From Cyclobacteriaceae bacterium (GTDB taxonomy: Bacteria > Bacteroidota > Bacteroidia > Cytophagales > Cyclobacteriaceae): DNA of 57,247 bases. The notes beneath the pieces were generated by a model, which was given only the letters and a program-made list of their open reading frames with translations, was not told where the DNA came from and did no database searches. How positions within the stretch are numbered: position 1 is the stretch's first letter; each line of letters opens with the position of its first letter. Shown here one piece after another: positions 33,768-42,612 of the stretch. The position numbers and the translations under genes were made by a program. Location: the NCBI GenBank assembly GCA_025455015.1, contig JALONI010000008.1, positions 1 to 57,247 of the forward strand. Reading direction: 5' to 3'.

Positions 33768-33827
33768 CCCTGTGCTTCCGGGTGAATCTCTGTGAAACAA
33801 CACAAAGACACGCAAGGAATCACAGCG
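33768..33827. repeat. Imperfect palindrome of CTCTGTGA/CACAAAG words
   Basis: Left arm 33768-33795 aligns to the complement of 33800-33827 at about 19-20 of 28 positions with only a few bases of loop. Words are TCTCTGTGAAAC on the left and CACAAAGACACGCAAGG on the right. It sits alone in the roughly 200-bp spacer between the SPOR-like and GH3 genes; the rest of the spacer holds nothing I can support. Confidence 0.6.
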
Positions 33828-33905
33828 GTGCACAAAGAATCAGGCCAATTCAAAAAAGCTGTTTTCGAGACAGCCTCCCTGAGGGGGATGATGGATGGGG
33901 TAACG

Positions 33906-34532
33906 TTATTTTGCTCCGGTCTCTTTCTCGGCCACTACGCCTTCGAGCACGTCTTTGATTTCTACGCGCACGCCATCTTTAAAGGGAACGATCCACGCGT
34001 CTTTCACGCCCATGTCGCGCATGTACTTTTTGAACTTGTCGGCTTCCCAATAGTCGCGAAACACGCCAATGGTGAACTTCTGTTCGCCCTTTTCGGTGGC
34101 TTCGCCCCCAAAGTTGGGGTTGTTTTCAAAATACTTGCTCAGGTCTTTGTTGCGAAAGGCCCCGATTTGCACTTTGAAAATGATGCCGCGCGAAAAGTCC
34201 ATCGGGTTGGGCGATTCTTTCAATTGCGCCAGCTCTGTCTTGACGGTCGTCAGCTCTGAGCGCATGCGCGAGAGTTCTTCTTCCAGTTCGGCAATGCGGG
34301 CGTTTTTGTCGCTGATCTGCGAAGTGAGACCGGTCACTTGCGTTTTCAGCGTGCTCACTTCGGAGTCGGCCGCCTGCTTCTGTTCGACAAACGTTTTCAG
34401 GTTGGCCGGGTTTTTAGCGTATTCTTTTGCCTTCTTTTTCCATTCTTTTCGCTCGGCTTTAGAAAGCTGCGCGAAACCCTGTACGCTGCAAAAAATCAAA
34501 GCCAGACAGACGATGAGGAGTTTGGTTTTCAT
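33906..34532 (-). CDS. Secreted coiled-coil protein with SPOR-like C-terminus
   Basis: 208 residues. A signal peptide ends near SVQGFAQ, followed by a charged helical part and a coiled coil (about 50-110; LEEELSRMRSELTTVKTELA). A C-terminal domain of about 75 residues matches SPOR-like folds: GIIFKVQIGAFRNKDLSKYF, FTIGVFRDYWEADKFKKYMR, DAWIVPFKDGVRVEI. SPOR domains bind denuded peptidoglycan glycans; the fit here is at the level of pattern only. Confidence 0.75.
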   Translation of the reverse strand: MKTKLLIVCLALIFCSVQGFAQLSKAERKEWKKKAKEYAKNPANLKTFVEQKQAADSEVSTLKTQVTGLTSQISDKNARIAELEEELSRMRSELTTVKTELAQLKESPNPMDFSRGIIFKVQIGAFRNKDLSKYFENNPNFGGEATEKGEQKFTIGVFRDYWEADKFKKYMRDMGVKDAWIVPFKDGVRVEIKDVLEGVVAEKETGAK

Positions 34533-34608
34533 GAGGTGGTGATTGGTTATTTGCCGATAAAAGTAGTAAAAAATCGGGGCACGGCAAGTCCTTACCTCAT
34601 GGCCCCGG

Positions 34609-35568
34609 TCACCGCATCAGCGCTATGAGTTGGTCGGCATAGCGGTCCAGCGCATCCAGCGCGGCCGCTTTGTATTGGGCATAGTCGGCTTCCACCTGAA
34701 ACATGAACTTGAAATCCGGGTTATCGCCAGCGCGGCCACGGGAGAGCACAATGATGCTTTCGCGCAATATCTTGCCACCGGTGGTTCGCTCGGTAAACTC
34801 CGGGAGACAATCGGTACAGGATTGCACGCGGGTGTGAAATGGCTGGCTGCTGGAGATGCTTTTATCCGCGTTGAAAGACGTTTTGAACGTAGAATAATCG
34901 GGGCCTTGCAACTCCAACGTTGAGCTGTGGATGATGATGGCAGGACGGACGGCCGCTTCCATATTGATGACTCCTTTGACAGGCCGCGTTTTCGTTTGAT
35001 CAATGTATACGAAGTCGAGCAGCGTGTTGCTGTTCCACACCAGCACTTCGTTGCGATTGGCCAGCCGGGCATGAGCGCCTCCGGCAAAGTTGGGGAAATC
35101 AATCATGGCCGCTTCGTGGGCTGATCCCCGGGCCGCCATCCCCCAGGTTTTATTAATGGTGAGCCGCTCTTTTTCGGAGATCAAGTTTTTGTATTCTTCG
35201 GTTTGTTGCAAGGGCTTTTCATCGACCACGTCAAATCCGGCAGCCATGAGTTTTGCCTTGAGGCGCACGTAGTGTTCGTTCGTGATTTCCTGCATCAACG
35301 CGGCCGAGGGGGGAGGGTTGAGTGTGACCCAGGTGCGTGACGAGGCATCGGAGTTTCGTTCTTTGCCCACCGTTTGGCTGGTGGCCAGGCGGAACGATAC
35401 GTCCACGCCCAGCAACGCAATCCGCTTGGTTTTTTTAAACGGATTTTTGACTTCATACACAGTCATGTTATCCTTGGCTTGTTCGGCCAGCGTAAGGTTT
35501 TTCCCTTTTTTTTGCGCGGAAATAGCGGTGGCGCTCAAGAGGGCAACCGCAAAAAGGAGGTGTTTCAT
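34609..35568 (-). CDS. Secreted protein of unknown family
   Basis: 319 residues. A clear signal peptide ends SATAISAQ; the mature part is mixed alpha/beta with no motif I recognise. A CTDC pair of cysteines (near 253-256) is the only notable residue cluster. ATG 35568 is preferred over an upstream in-frame codon because of the signal peptide. No operon partner within 60 bp except the SPOR-like gene downstream (76 bp). Confidence 0.75.
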   Translation of the reverse strand: MKHLLFAVALLSATAISAQKKGKNLTLAEQAKDNMTVYEVKNPFKKTKRIALLGVDVSFRLATSQTVGKERNSDASSRTWVTLNPPPSAALMQEITNEHYVRLKAKLMAAGFDVVDEKPLQQTEEYKNLISEKERLTINKTWGMAARGSAHEAAMIDFPNFAGGAHARLANRNEVLVWNSNTLLDFVYIDQTKTRPVKGVINMEAAVRPAIIIHSSTLELQGPDYSTFKTSFNADKSISSSQPFHTRVQSCTDCLPEFTERTTGGKILRESIIVLSRGRAGDNPDFKFMFQVEADYAQYKAAALDALDRYADQLIALMR

Positions 35569-35635
35569 AGGGTCATTATTTTTTGACCAAAATTGAGACA
35601 CGGCAGCGTGCGTCTCAATACGATGAAATGCGTAT

Positions 35636-36280
35636 TTACTGCACCAGCCGGTTGGCCACGGCTTTTTGCACAGCCTCCACTTTGTTGTTGACCTGAAGTT
35701 TGTGGTAAATGTGTTGGATGTGTTTGCGCACGGTGCCGGGGCTGATAAACAGATTGGCGCCAATGGCCTCGTAGGTCAATCCATTTTTGAGTTGCTCCAA
35801 AATAGCTCGCTCGCGTGGCGTAAGGCCAAAATCATGGTGGATGGCATGGGGTGTCAGCGGTTGGCGTATCAAATTGAGGGCTTTCAGAGCAATGGCGGGC
35901 GACATGGCCGCACCGCCTTCTGCGGTTTCGGTTAGCGCGCGGCCGATGGCTTCGTCCGATTCATCTTTCAACAAATAGCCGGAAGCCCCCGCCAGGATGG
36001 ACTCAAAAATCTTGTCGTCATCATCGAAGGTTGTGAGCATCAATATTTTTATCTGCGGAAAGAGTCGTTTTACCTCGCGCGTAGCGGCAATGCCATCCAT
36101 CACGGGCATTTGAATGTCCATCAGCACGACATCCACGACCGAATCGCGCTGGAGGCGCGTGAGCAGCTCATGACCATGGGCAGCGGAAAACTTCACCTGA
36201 ACATGGGGCTGCAAAGCCAGCTTCTGCCGGATGGCCTGAAGGGCCAGTGGATTATCTTCGGCAATCACCACGCGCATCAT
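35636..36280 (-). CDS. NarL/LuxR-type response regulator
   Basis: 214 residues. The receiver has MRVVIAEDN at the start, the phospho-Asp in VDVVLMDIQMPVMDG, Thr in ILMLTTFDDDD and Lys in GYLLKDESDE. The C-terminal LuxR-type helix-turn-helix contains LTPRERAILEQLKNGLTYEA and GTVRKHIQHIYHKL. Two adjacent ATGs (36280, 36277) are possible starts. It works with the TPR histidine kinase encoded 205 bp upstream on the same strand. Confidence 0.94.
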   Translation of the reverse strand: MMRVVIAEDNPLALQAIRQKLALQPHVQVKFSAAHGHELLTRLQRDSVVDVVLMDIQMPVMDGIAATREVKRLFPQIKILMLTTFDDDDKIFESILAGASGYLLKDESDEAIGRALTETAEGGAAMSPAIALKALNLIRQPLTPHAIHHDFGLTPRERAILEQLKNGLTYEAIGANLFISPGTVRKHIQHIYHKLQVNNKVEAVQKAVANRLVQ

Positions 36281-36485
36281 CGATCCGTTTCGTTTTAACC
36301 CCAAGGTATCAAAAAGTAAGTAGCCCAGGCGAACCCCGGCTGCCCCACCGTGCACACGGGCACATCCACGCTCCCGCTCAAGTGAGGAAGCCTTCATGGC
36401 AGCGTGTGCGTTGTGCCACAAAAGTGGCCTTGGCGCGGCAAGCCATCAATACGCAGATCATCGTATTTGTACAAGTGGCCGAGTG

Positions 36486-38396
36486 CTAAGCCAACGGGAA
36501 ATGCGCGGTAATGCGCGTGCCAGAGTTGCGCGCGGTGCTAAGCACCAAAGATCCGCCCTCGCTTTCCACCCGCGTTCGCATCGTTTGCAGCCCTATGCCT
36601 ACTGCGGGTAACGCGCTGTCAAATCCGTGACCATCATCGGTTACTTCGGCAGTCATCTCCTTTTCGGACACCGTAAGCCTCACCTTGATTTCGTTGGCTT
36701 GCGCATGCTTGATGGCGTTGGTCACGCCTTCCTGAATGAAGCGAAACAATTGATCGGCCAACCGCGAGGGGAGAAGTTGATGGGTGGGGCCTGTTAAACT
36801 CACGTGGATACGCGGTACAGGAAGGGCGGGCAGGTAGTCGCGCAGTTTGATCACAAACTCTTCGGCCGTGGCATTCTCGCGGTGCATCAGCCATACCGTT
36901 TTGCGCAGTTCACGAATGGCATCGGCCGTGAGTTGCTGAATGTCGCCCAGGCGCTGGCTGTCATTCTCTTTGCGCAAAGCCGCCACGGAAGCATTGACAA
37001 ACGTGAGGTGCGAGCCGATGTTGTCATGTAACTCATGGGAGATGCGGATGCGCTCCTGGTGTAAGGCATTTTGTGTTTTGGCCTCGGCCAATGCTGCTTT
37101 CAGCGCAAGCCGTTGCTGGCGGATGGCGTAGTAGCGCACCACCAGCAACGCACCGCCTACCACTACCAAGAGCGCCATGGCAACCGCTGCCAGCTGGCTG
37201 TTTTGCTGGCGTATCTTCAGCTCGCGCTCCGCCAACGTCACGCGACTCTCGGCCAGCGCGCGCTCCTTTTCCGCTGTCTCGTAGCGCACGTGCAGGTCGC
37301 GTATCTGTTGCATTCGCTCGCGCTCAAAGAGACTGTCACGCACCTGAAGGTGCGCTTGGCGGGCGGCATACGCTTTTTGGTAGTTGCCCATCCTTACGTG
37401 CAGGCGGGCCAATAAATCATGGGCATCGGCTTGCTGCTGCCACACACGCGCCTCATTCGCTTTGGCCAGCGCAAGCTCTGCCAGGGGCAGCGCTTGCGCG
37501 GCTTTTCCCTGTTGGGCATAGAGCTCCGCCAGTTTTTGCAGGCAAAAAGACCACTCCTTCACATTGTTGTTTTGCGTGTGCATATCCACCGCGCGCTGCA
37601 AGTAGGCCATGCCGGTTTTCTCATCCCCCAAGTGGCCAAACGCAACGCCCGCATTGCCAATGGCCACCGCCTCAAAGCGGACAAATTTCAACTTGGCAAA
37701 TTCCCGTTCGGCCAACAGCGAATACTTCAAGGCACTGTCATACGCATGCATCGCCAAAAACACCGATCCCATATTGACGTGGCACACGGCTGCGCCATAG
37801 TCATTGCCCAACTCGGTAAACTGGCGTTCGGCCTGGCGGTAGTGGCGTGCCGACTGCTCAAAGTCGCGGAGTCCTTTGTAGACCACTCCCAAGTTTACTT
37901 TAACCAAGGCAAGTTTGTCTGACTGTTTTTTTTCAGAATAGATGGCATCGGCTTGAAGATAATAGTCCAGCGCGGTTTTGTACTGCCCTTGCTCATCGTA
38001 CAAAATCCCTATGTTGTTGAGGAGATTGGCCCGAAACAATGTGTCGCGGAGGTGTTCGGCAATTGTCAGTGCTTCGGCATCGTAGGCCAGCGCTTGAGTA
38101 TAGTCGCTTTGCACTTGATGGGTGATGGCCAGGTGATGAAGCGTTACGGCCCGCAGGTGCACGGGTTCATCGTTCAGCATGGCCAATGCCTGCAAACCAT
38201 ACTTCCGTGCCGTGTCGGCATTGACATAGGCATACTCTGACGACAGGTTGGATAATATTTCTATGCGCGCTTTGCCCGAGGTGGATGCCAGCCGGTTTTT
38301 TAACGAGTCGATAGCGTCTTGGGCAACGAGGTTGATCGCGCAGCCGGTAAGAAAAATCGAAAAAAGGAAACGAGAAGCGCAAAAATTTCCAATCAT
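36486..38396 (-). CDS. Sensor histidine kinase with TPR repeats (NarX/DegS-type)
   Basis: 636 residues. A signal-like N-terminus is followed by six or more tetratricopeptide repeats (about 30-380; AYDAEALTIAEHL, ALDYYLQADAIYSEK, QSARHYRQAERQF and similar), a transmembrane helix near 410-430, then a HisKA_3 core RIRISHELHDNIGSHL (phospho-His about residue 457) and an ATPase domain with NAIKHAQ, DDGHGFD and GIGLQTMRTRVESEGGSL. TPRs lie outside the membrane as a protein-sensing platform. Cognate partner: the LuxR-type regulator downstream. ATG 38396. Confidence 0.94.
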   Translation of the reverse strand: MIGNFCASRFLFSIFLTGCAINLVAQDAIDSLKNRLASTSGKARIEILSNLSSEYAYVNADTARKYGLQALAMLNDEPVHLRAVTLHHLAITHQVQSDYTQALAYDAEALTIAEHLRDTLFRANLLNNIGILYDEQGQYKTALDYYLQADAIYSEKKQSDKLALVKVNLGVVYKGLRDFEQSARHYRQAERQFTELGNDYGAAVCHVNMGSVFLAMHAYDSALKYSLLAEREFAKLKFVRFEAVAIGNAGVAFGHLGDEKTGMAYLQRAVDMHTQNNNVKEWSFCLQKLAELYAQQGKAAQALPLAELALAKANEARVWQQQADAHDLLARLHVRMGNYQKAYAARQAHLQVRDSLFERERMQQIRDLHVRYETAEKERALAESRVTLAERELKIRQQNSQLAAVAMALLVVVGGALLVVRYYAIRQQRLALKAALAEAKTQNALHQERIRISHELHDNIGSHLTFVNASVAALRKENDSQRLGDIQQLTADAIRELRKTVWLMHRENATAEEFVIKLRDYLPALPVPRIHVSLTGPTHQLLPSRLADQLFRFIQEGVTNAIKHAQANEIKVRLTVSEKEMTAEVTDDGHGFDSALPAVGIGLQTMRTRVESEGGSLVLSTARNSGTRITAHFPLA

Positions 38397-38570
38397 CAAC
38401 TTCGATTTTTTACGGTTGGAAGTCGCCACAAATGTAGCCACAAGTTATTGACTCCATGAATGATTGTACGAGTGAGGGGCCGGGCGCTGGCAGAAACACG
38501 CGGTTAGCGTGACGCAAATAACCCTTAAATGCGTTATACTTGCGGTTCCATTTTTCGGATCACGAGTGTT

Positions 38571-39554
38571 ATGAGTGGCATGAGCGAGATACATCAACAG
38601 CATCAACAAAAGATTAAAGACGTTTTTGCCGAAGTGGCAAAAGTGGTGGTGGGGCAGGAGTACATGGTCAGCCGCCTCTTGGCCGGTCTGTTCACCAACG
38701 GCCACATCCTGCTGGAAGGCGTACCCGGCTTGGCCAAAACCCTTACGGTAAGCACCCTGGCGCAGGTGCTCCACCTCGACTTCCAACGCATCCAGTTTAC
38801 GCCCGACTTGCTGCCAGCCGACTTGATTGGCACCATGATCTACAACCAAAAAGACGGGCGCTTTGACGTGAAGAAGGGGCCTATTATCGCCAACATCATT
38901 TTGGCCGATGAAATTAACCGCTCCCCGGCCAAAGTACAGTCGGCCTTGCTGGAGGCCATGCAAGAAAAGCAGGTGACCATTGGCGAAACCACATTCAAAC
39001 TCGATCGGCCATTTTTGGTGTTGGCCACGCAAAACCCCGTAGACCAAGAAGGCACCTACCCGCTGCCCGAAGCGCAGGTAGACCGCTTTATGATGAAAGT
39101 ATCGGTGGACTATCCCACCAAGGAACAGGAATTGGAGATCATGCGGAGGATATCAAACATGCAGTTTGGCTACGAAGTGAACACGATCCTGACCAAAGAA
39201 GACATCTTTGCCATCCGCGAAGAAGTGAACAAAGTAAAAATATCCGAGTCGCTGGAGCGCTACATTATCGAGTTGGTGACCGCCACGCGCAAACCCAAAG
39301 ATTACAACTTGACCCACGAGGCGCAGTACATTCAGTTTGGCGCATCGCCCCGCGCCAGCATCAACCTGAATTTATCGGCCAAAGCCGTGGCCTACTTTGA
39401 GGGCCGCGATTACGTGCTGCCCGAAGACATCAAAGAAGTGGCACGGGATGTCATGAACCACCGCATCTTGTTGAATTACGAGGCAGAAGCCGACAACGTA
39501 AAAACCAGCGACATCATCAAGGTGTTGTTGAACAAGGTGCCAATCAGCAAATAG
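38571..39554 (+). CDS. MoxR-family AAA+ ATPase
   Basis: 327 residues. Walker A is in LLEGVPGLAKTLTV, Walker B is in IILADEINRSPAKVQSALLEAMQE, and sensor region FLVLATQNPVDQEGTYPLPEAQVDRF follows. C-terminal lid to residue 327. MoxR ATPases are chaperones that act with a VWA/DUF58 partner; no such partner is adjacent, so the partner must lie elsewhere. ATG 38571 is favoured over an in-frame upstream start. Confidence 0.92.
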   Translation: MSGMSEIHQQHQQKIKDVFAEVAKVVVGQEYMVSRLLAGLFTNGHILLEGVPGLAKTLTVSTLAQVLHLDFQRIQFTPDLLPADLIGTMIYNQKDGRFDVKKGPIIANIILADEINRSPAKVQSALLEAMQEKQVTIGETTFKLDRPFLVLATQNPVDQEGTYPLPEAQVDRFMMKVSVDYPTKEQELEIMRRISNMQFGYEVNTILTKEDIFAIREEVNKVKISESLERYIIELVTATRKPKDYNLTHEAQYIQFGASPRASINLNLSAKAVAYFEGRDYVLPEDIKEVARDVMNHRILLNYEAEADNVKTSDIIKVLLNKVPISK

Positions 39555-39695
39555 AGCAACGGCTTTTGTTAGTTCGCGCGGCCACCGGGGGTGCTTTTGC
39601 GGCCTCGGCAGCAAGCGTACTTCTGTCGGTTTTCAGTTCCCGGGCCACGCAGAAAGGCCCCCAAGGGCCCGGTGACAAAGACCGGCTGGCCATTT

Positions 39696-39724
39696 TTTGT
39701 TTTACCTCCCACCCCGTATTTTTG
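39696..39724 (+). promoter_or_regulatory. Bacteroidota-type promoter before the DksA-tail fusion gene
   Basis: TTTG at 39696-39699, a 17-bp spacer, then TATTTTTG at 39717-39724 (matches TAnnTTTG). The start site would be near 39731, giving a leader of about 30 nt that contains GAGGAG before the ATG at 39761. Confidence 0.5.
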
Positions 39725-39760
39725 CGCATCTTTTTCAAAACCCCAAAAACGAGGAGTGTT

Positions 39761-40501
39761 ATGGCCAAAGCATCGAAGAAGTCCGCGAAGAAACCGGCAG
39801 CCAAGCCTGCCGCCAAAGGCAAAAAGATCGTAAAAGCCAAGGCCGCCCCTAAAAAGGCTGATAAAAAAGCCAAACCTGCGCCCAAGCCGACCAAAAAAGC
39901 TGCGCCCAAAGCCAAAAAAGTAGTGGCCCCCAAAAAGGAAGCTCCGAAAAAAGTAGCCAAGGCGGTAGCCAAGCCCGTTGAAAAAGTAGAAAAAGAGAAA
40001 AAGCCCCTCACCCGAAAGCAAGAGGCATTGGCAAAACCCCTCACAGCACCCCAGTTAACCATCTTCCCGGCATTGACACAGCGCCCCGTAGCCCACAAAC
40101 CCCAAAAGGCCACCATTCAAGATGACCGCACGCGCTACAGCGAAGACGAGCTAAAGGAGTTTGAAGCCCTGATTCTCGACAAACTGGAAAAGGCGCGCGA
40201 GGAGTTTCGCATACTGAAAGATACCCTCAACCGCACCAACGATGAAGGCACCGATTCTACTTCGGGCGGAAACACCAAGGTACTTGAAGATGGTGCCGAG
40301 ACAGCCGAAAAGGAAAACTTGAGCCAATTGGCCGCCCGCCAATTGAAATACATGCAAAACCTGGAGAATGCCTTGGTCCGAATCAAAAACGGAACCTATG
40401 GTATCTGCTCCGTTACGGGCAAACTCATTTCCAAAGAACGATTGATTGCCGTGCCGCACACCACGCAGTCTATCGAGGCCAAGATGATGAAGCAAGATTA
40501 A
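39761..40501 (+). CDS. DksA/TraR-domain protein with histone H1-like tail
   Basis: 246 residues. Residues 1-95 are low-complexity Lys/Ala/Pro (KKPAAKPAAKGKK, PKPTKKAAPKAKK, KKVAKAVAKPVEK), the composition of histone H1 and Hc1. Residues 110-246 form a DksA/TraR fold: a long coiled-coil helix (SEDELKEFEALILDKLEKAR) then RIKNGTYGICSVTGKLISKE and the C-terminal helix. The zinc finger keeps only one Cys (216), so metal binding by the usual four-Cys site is lost. Probably binds RNA polymerase or DNA; the tail should bind nucleic acid. ATG 39761 follows GAGGAG. Confidence 0.9.
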   Translation: MAKASKKSAKKPAAKPAAKGKKIVKAKAAPKKADKKAKPAPKPTKKAAPKAKKVVAPKKEAPKKVAKAVAKPVEKVEKEKKPLTRKQEALAKPLTAPQLTIFPALTQRPVAHKPQKATIQDDRTRYSEDELKEFEALILDKLEKAREEFRILKDTLNRTNDEGTDSTSGGNTKVLEDGAETAEKENLSQLAARQLKYMQNLENALVRIKNGTYGICSVTGKLISKERLIAVPHTTQSIEAKMMKQD

Positions 40502-40535
40502 GCGAGTCAAACCATACGATTAACACCCCCCCTGC

Positions 40536-41105
40536 GTGGACTTCCTACAAAACCATATCGAAGCACTTGTCTTCTGCTCGCCTTCGCCCACCAAAGTGGC
40601 CGATTTGCAGGCTTGCCTTTCGGAGATGTTCAATGCTGAAGTTCCCGAACAGGACGTGCTGGATGCCTTGGGCCGCATTGAAGGCAAGTACCAGGCCGAT
40701 GAGTACTCTTTTCAATTGTACAAGAGCGGGGGCGGCTATCAGTTTTTGACCAAGCCCGCGTATCAAACGAGCATCGGCATCATGCTCAAGCAGCAATCCA
40801 AAAAGCGGCTGTCTACTTCGGCCATGGAAACCCTGTCCATCATTGCCTACAAGCAGCCCATCTCGAAAACGGAAGTGGAAAACATCCGCGGGGTAAACTG
40901 CGACTACGCCATTCAAAAACTGCTGGACAAAGGCTTGATCGAAATCCGTGGCAAAGCCGAAACCATCGGGCGCCCCATGTTGTACGGCACCAGCGCCAAG
41001 TTCATGGAGTACTTTGGGATCAACGACATCCACGAGCTGCCCACCCCCAAGGATTTCACGCAAGAGGTGAACACCATTGGCGAAAGCCCCGATAACAACC
41101 AATAG
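40536..41105 (+). CDS. scpB: Segregation and condensation protein B
   Basis: 189 residues. ScpB, the winged-helix partner of the SMC-kleisin complex in chromosome condensation. Sequence matches include an N-terminal helix (LQNHIEALVFCSPSP), then STSAMETLSIIAYKQPISKT and VNCDYAIQKLLDKGLIEIRG in winged helix 2. The start is GTG 40536; no ATG is suitable. Its kleisin partner ScpA is not in the window. Downstream of the DksA-tail gene on the same strand with 34 bp between. Confidence 0.92.
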   Translation: MDFLQNHIEALVFCSPSPTKVADLQACLSEMFNAEVPEQDVLDALGRIEGKYQADEYSFQLYKSGGGYQFLTKPAYQTSIGIMLKQQSKKRLSTSAMETLSIIAYKQPISKTEVENIRGVNCDYAIQKLLDKGLIEIRGKAETIGRPMLYGTSAKFMEYFGINDIHELPTPKDFTQEVNTIGESPDNNQ

Positions 41106-41202
41106 CATTTTCATTTTTTGATGCCCGTTTGAACACGGCCGCCCAGAGTGGGCCCGGGCCGAGGTTCACGGTTTCTTTGTACCTTGACAATTTCTGATTG
41201 AT

Positions 41203-42555
41203 ATGCCACGCCCAACCAACCCCGGCCGCCAGGGCCGTTCCCGCCCGAACTCTTCCAAACCGCGCTTTCGTTCCGAGGGGGGTGACAAACGCGGCTCCGA
41301 TAAGAAAGAAACCCGTGGCGCGGACAACAGCCGTGGCGACCGCAAAAACGTTGGCAAGCCGCGGTTTGGCGAGGACAAAAAACAGCGCGCGGGCAGCCCG
41401 CGGTTTGAGAGCCGGGGCAGTTCAAAACCGTATGGCGAAAAGAGAAGCCGCACGGGGGCCGATCGGGATGACAACCGCGTCCCGGGCGAGCGCAAATTCA
41501 CCAAACCCTATCCGCGCAAACGCGAGGCCGATGACAGCCGTCCACGCTCATTTGGCAACAAGCCCCGTTTTGGGGATGACCGCAAAAAGCCCTTCGAAAA
41601 ACGAGAGGAACGCTCCTTTGATAAGCGCCCGGCATCCAACGATTTTCCGCGCAAGCGCCAGGAGGGAGATGAATCCGAAAGCCGTTCGGGCGGGCCACCA
41701 CGCGAAGGCAAGTCGATGCGTAGCCGCCACAAGTTTGGCAAGGGCGATGGTGAGCGCCCCTCCTTTGTGCAGTCACGCATAAACAAAAAGCGCGTTCAAC
41801 CCGACTATGAAGAGAAGAAGCACAGCGATGACGACTTGATACGACTCAACCGGTTCATCTCCAACAGCGGAGTGTGCTCCCGCAGGGAAGCCGACAACCT
41901 CATCAGCATGGGGTTGGTGAGCGTGAACGGCAAAGTAATCACCGAACTGGGGTTCAAAGTAAAACGATCGGACGATGTGCGGTACGAAGGCAGGCGGCTA
42001 AAAGCCGAAAAGCCCGTGTACATTTTGCTCAACAAACCCAAAGGCTACATTACCACCACCGATGACCCGGAGGAACGCAGAACCGTAATGCACCTGATTG
42101 CCGATGCGTGCCAGGAGCGGGTGTACCCGGTGGGCCGCCTGGATCGCAACACCACCGGTCTGTTGCTGCTCACAAACGATGGCGACCTGGCCGACAAACT
42201 CACGCACCCTTCCTACAACGCCAAAAAGATTTACAAAGTAGAACTGGACAAGCCCATTACCAAAGCTGACTTTGAAAAAGTGGCGGCAGGCGTGCACCTC
42301 GAAGAAGGCAGGGCCATGGTGGATGATTTGGCCATCGTAAGTGATGATAAAAAAACGGTGGGTATCGAGTTGCACATCGGATGGAACCGGATTGTGAGAC
42401 GCATTTTTGAGTCGCTCGATTACCAGGTGGTGAAACTCGATCGCGTGGTGTATGCAGGCCTGGACAAAAAAGACATCGGCCGTGGCGAATGGCGCTTTCT
42501 TAAGCCCGCAGAAGTATCCATGTTGAAGAGCAGCCAGTTGCCGGCCAGGCGGTAG
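41203..42555 (+). CDS. RluB/RsuA-type pseudouridine synthase with long basic N-terminal tail
   Basis: 450 residues. Residues 1-205 are disordered, rich in Arg/Lys/Gly/Asp/Ser (PGRQGRSRPNSSKPRFRS and similar), unlike the roughly 30-50 residues before the S4 domain in E. coli RluB. S4 domain at about 212-260 (LNRFISNSGVCSRREADNLI). Catalytic domain with YPVGRLDRNTTGLLLLTND (catalytic Asp in GRLDRNT) and GWNRIVRRIFESLDYQV near the end. It makes pseudouridine in 23S or 16S rRNA; RluB is more likely than RsuA by the GRLDRNTTG style and tail. Confidence 0.88.
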   Translation: MPRPTNPGRQGRSRPNSSKPRFRSEGGDKRGSDKKETRGADNSRGDRKNVGKPRFGEDKKQRAGSPRFESRGSSKPYGEKRSRTGADRDDNRVPGERKFTKPYPRKREADDSRPRSFGNKPRFGDDRKKPFEKREERSFDKRPASNDFPRKRQEGDESESRSGGPPREGKSMRSRHKFGKGDGERPSFVQSRINKKRVQPDYEEKKHSDDDLIRLNRFISNSGVCSRREADNLISMGLVSVNGKVITELGFKVKRSDDVRYEGRRLKAEKPVYILLNKPKGYITTTDDPEERRTVMHLIADACQERVYPVGRLDRNTTGLLLLTNDGDLADKLTHPSYNAKKIYKVELDKPITKADFEKVAAGVHLEEGRAMVDDLAIVSDDKKTVGIELHIGWNRIVRRIFESLDYQVVKLDRVVYAGLDKKDIGRGEWRFLKPAEVSMLKSSQLPARR

Positions 42556-42612
42556 CATCCGGCCACGCGAAACAAACACACCGTACTTACGTGACGGTAG
42601 CCGTTGGCATGC

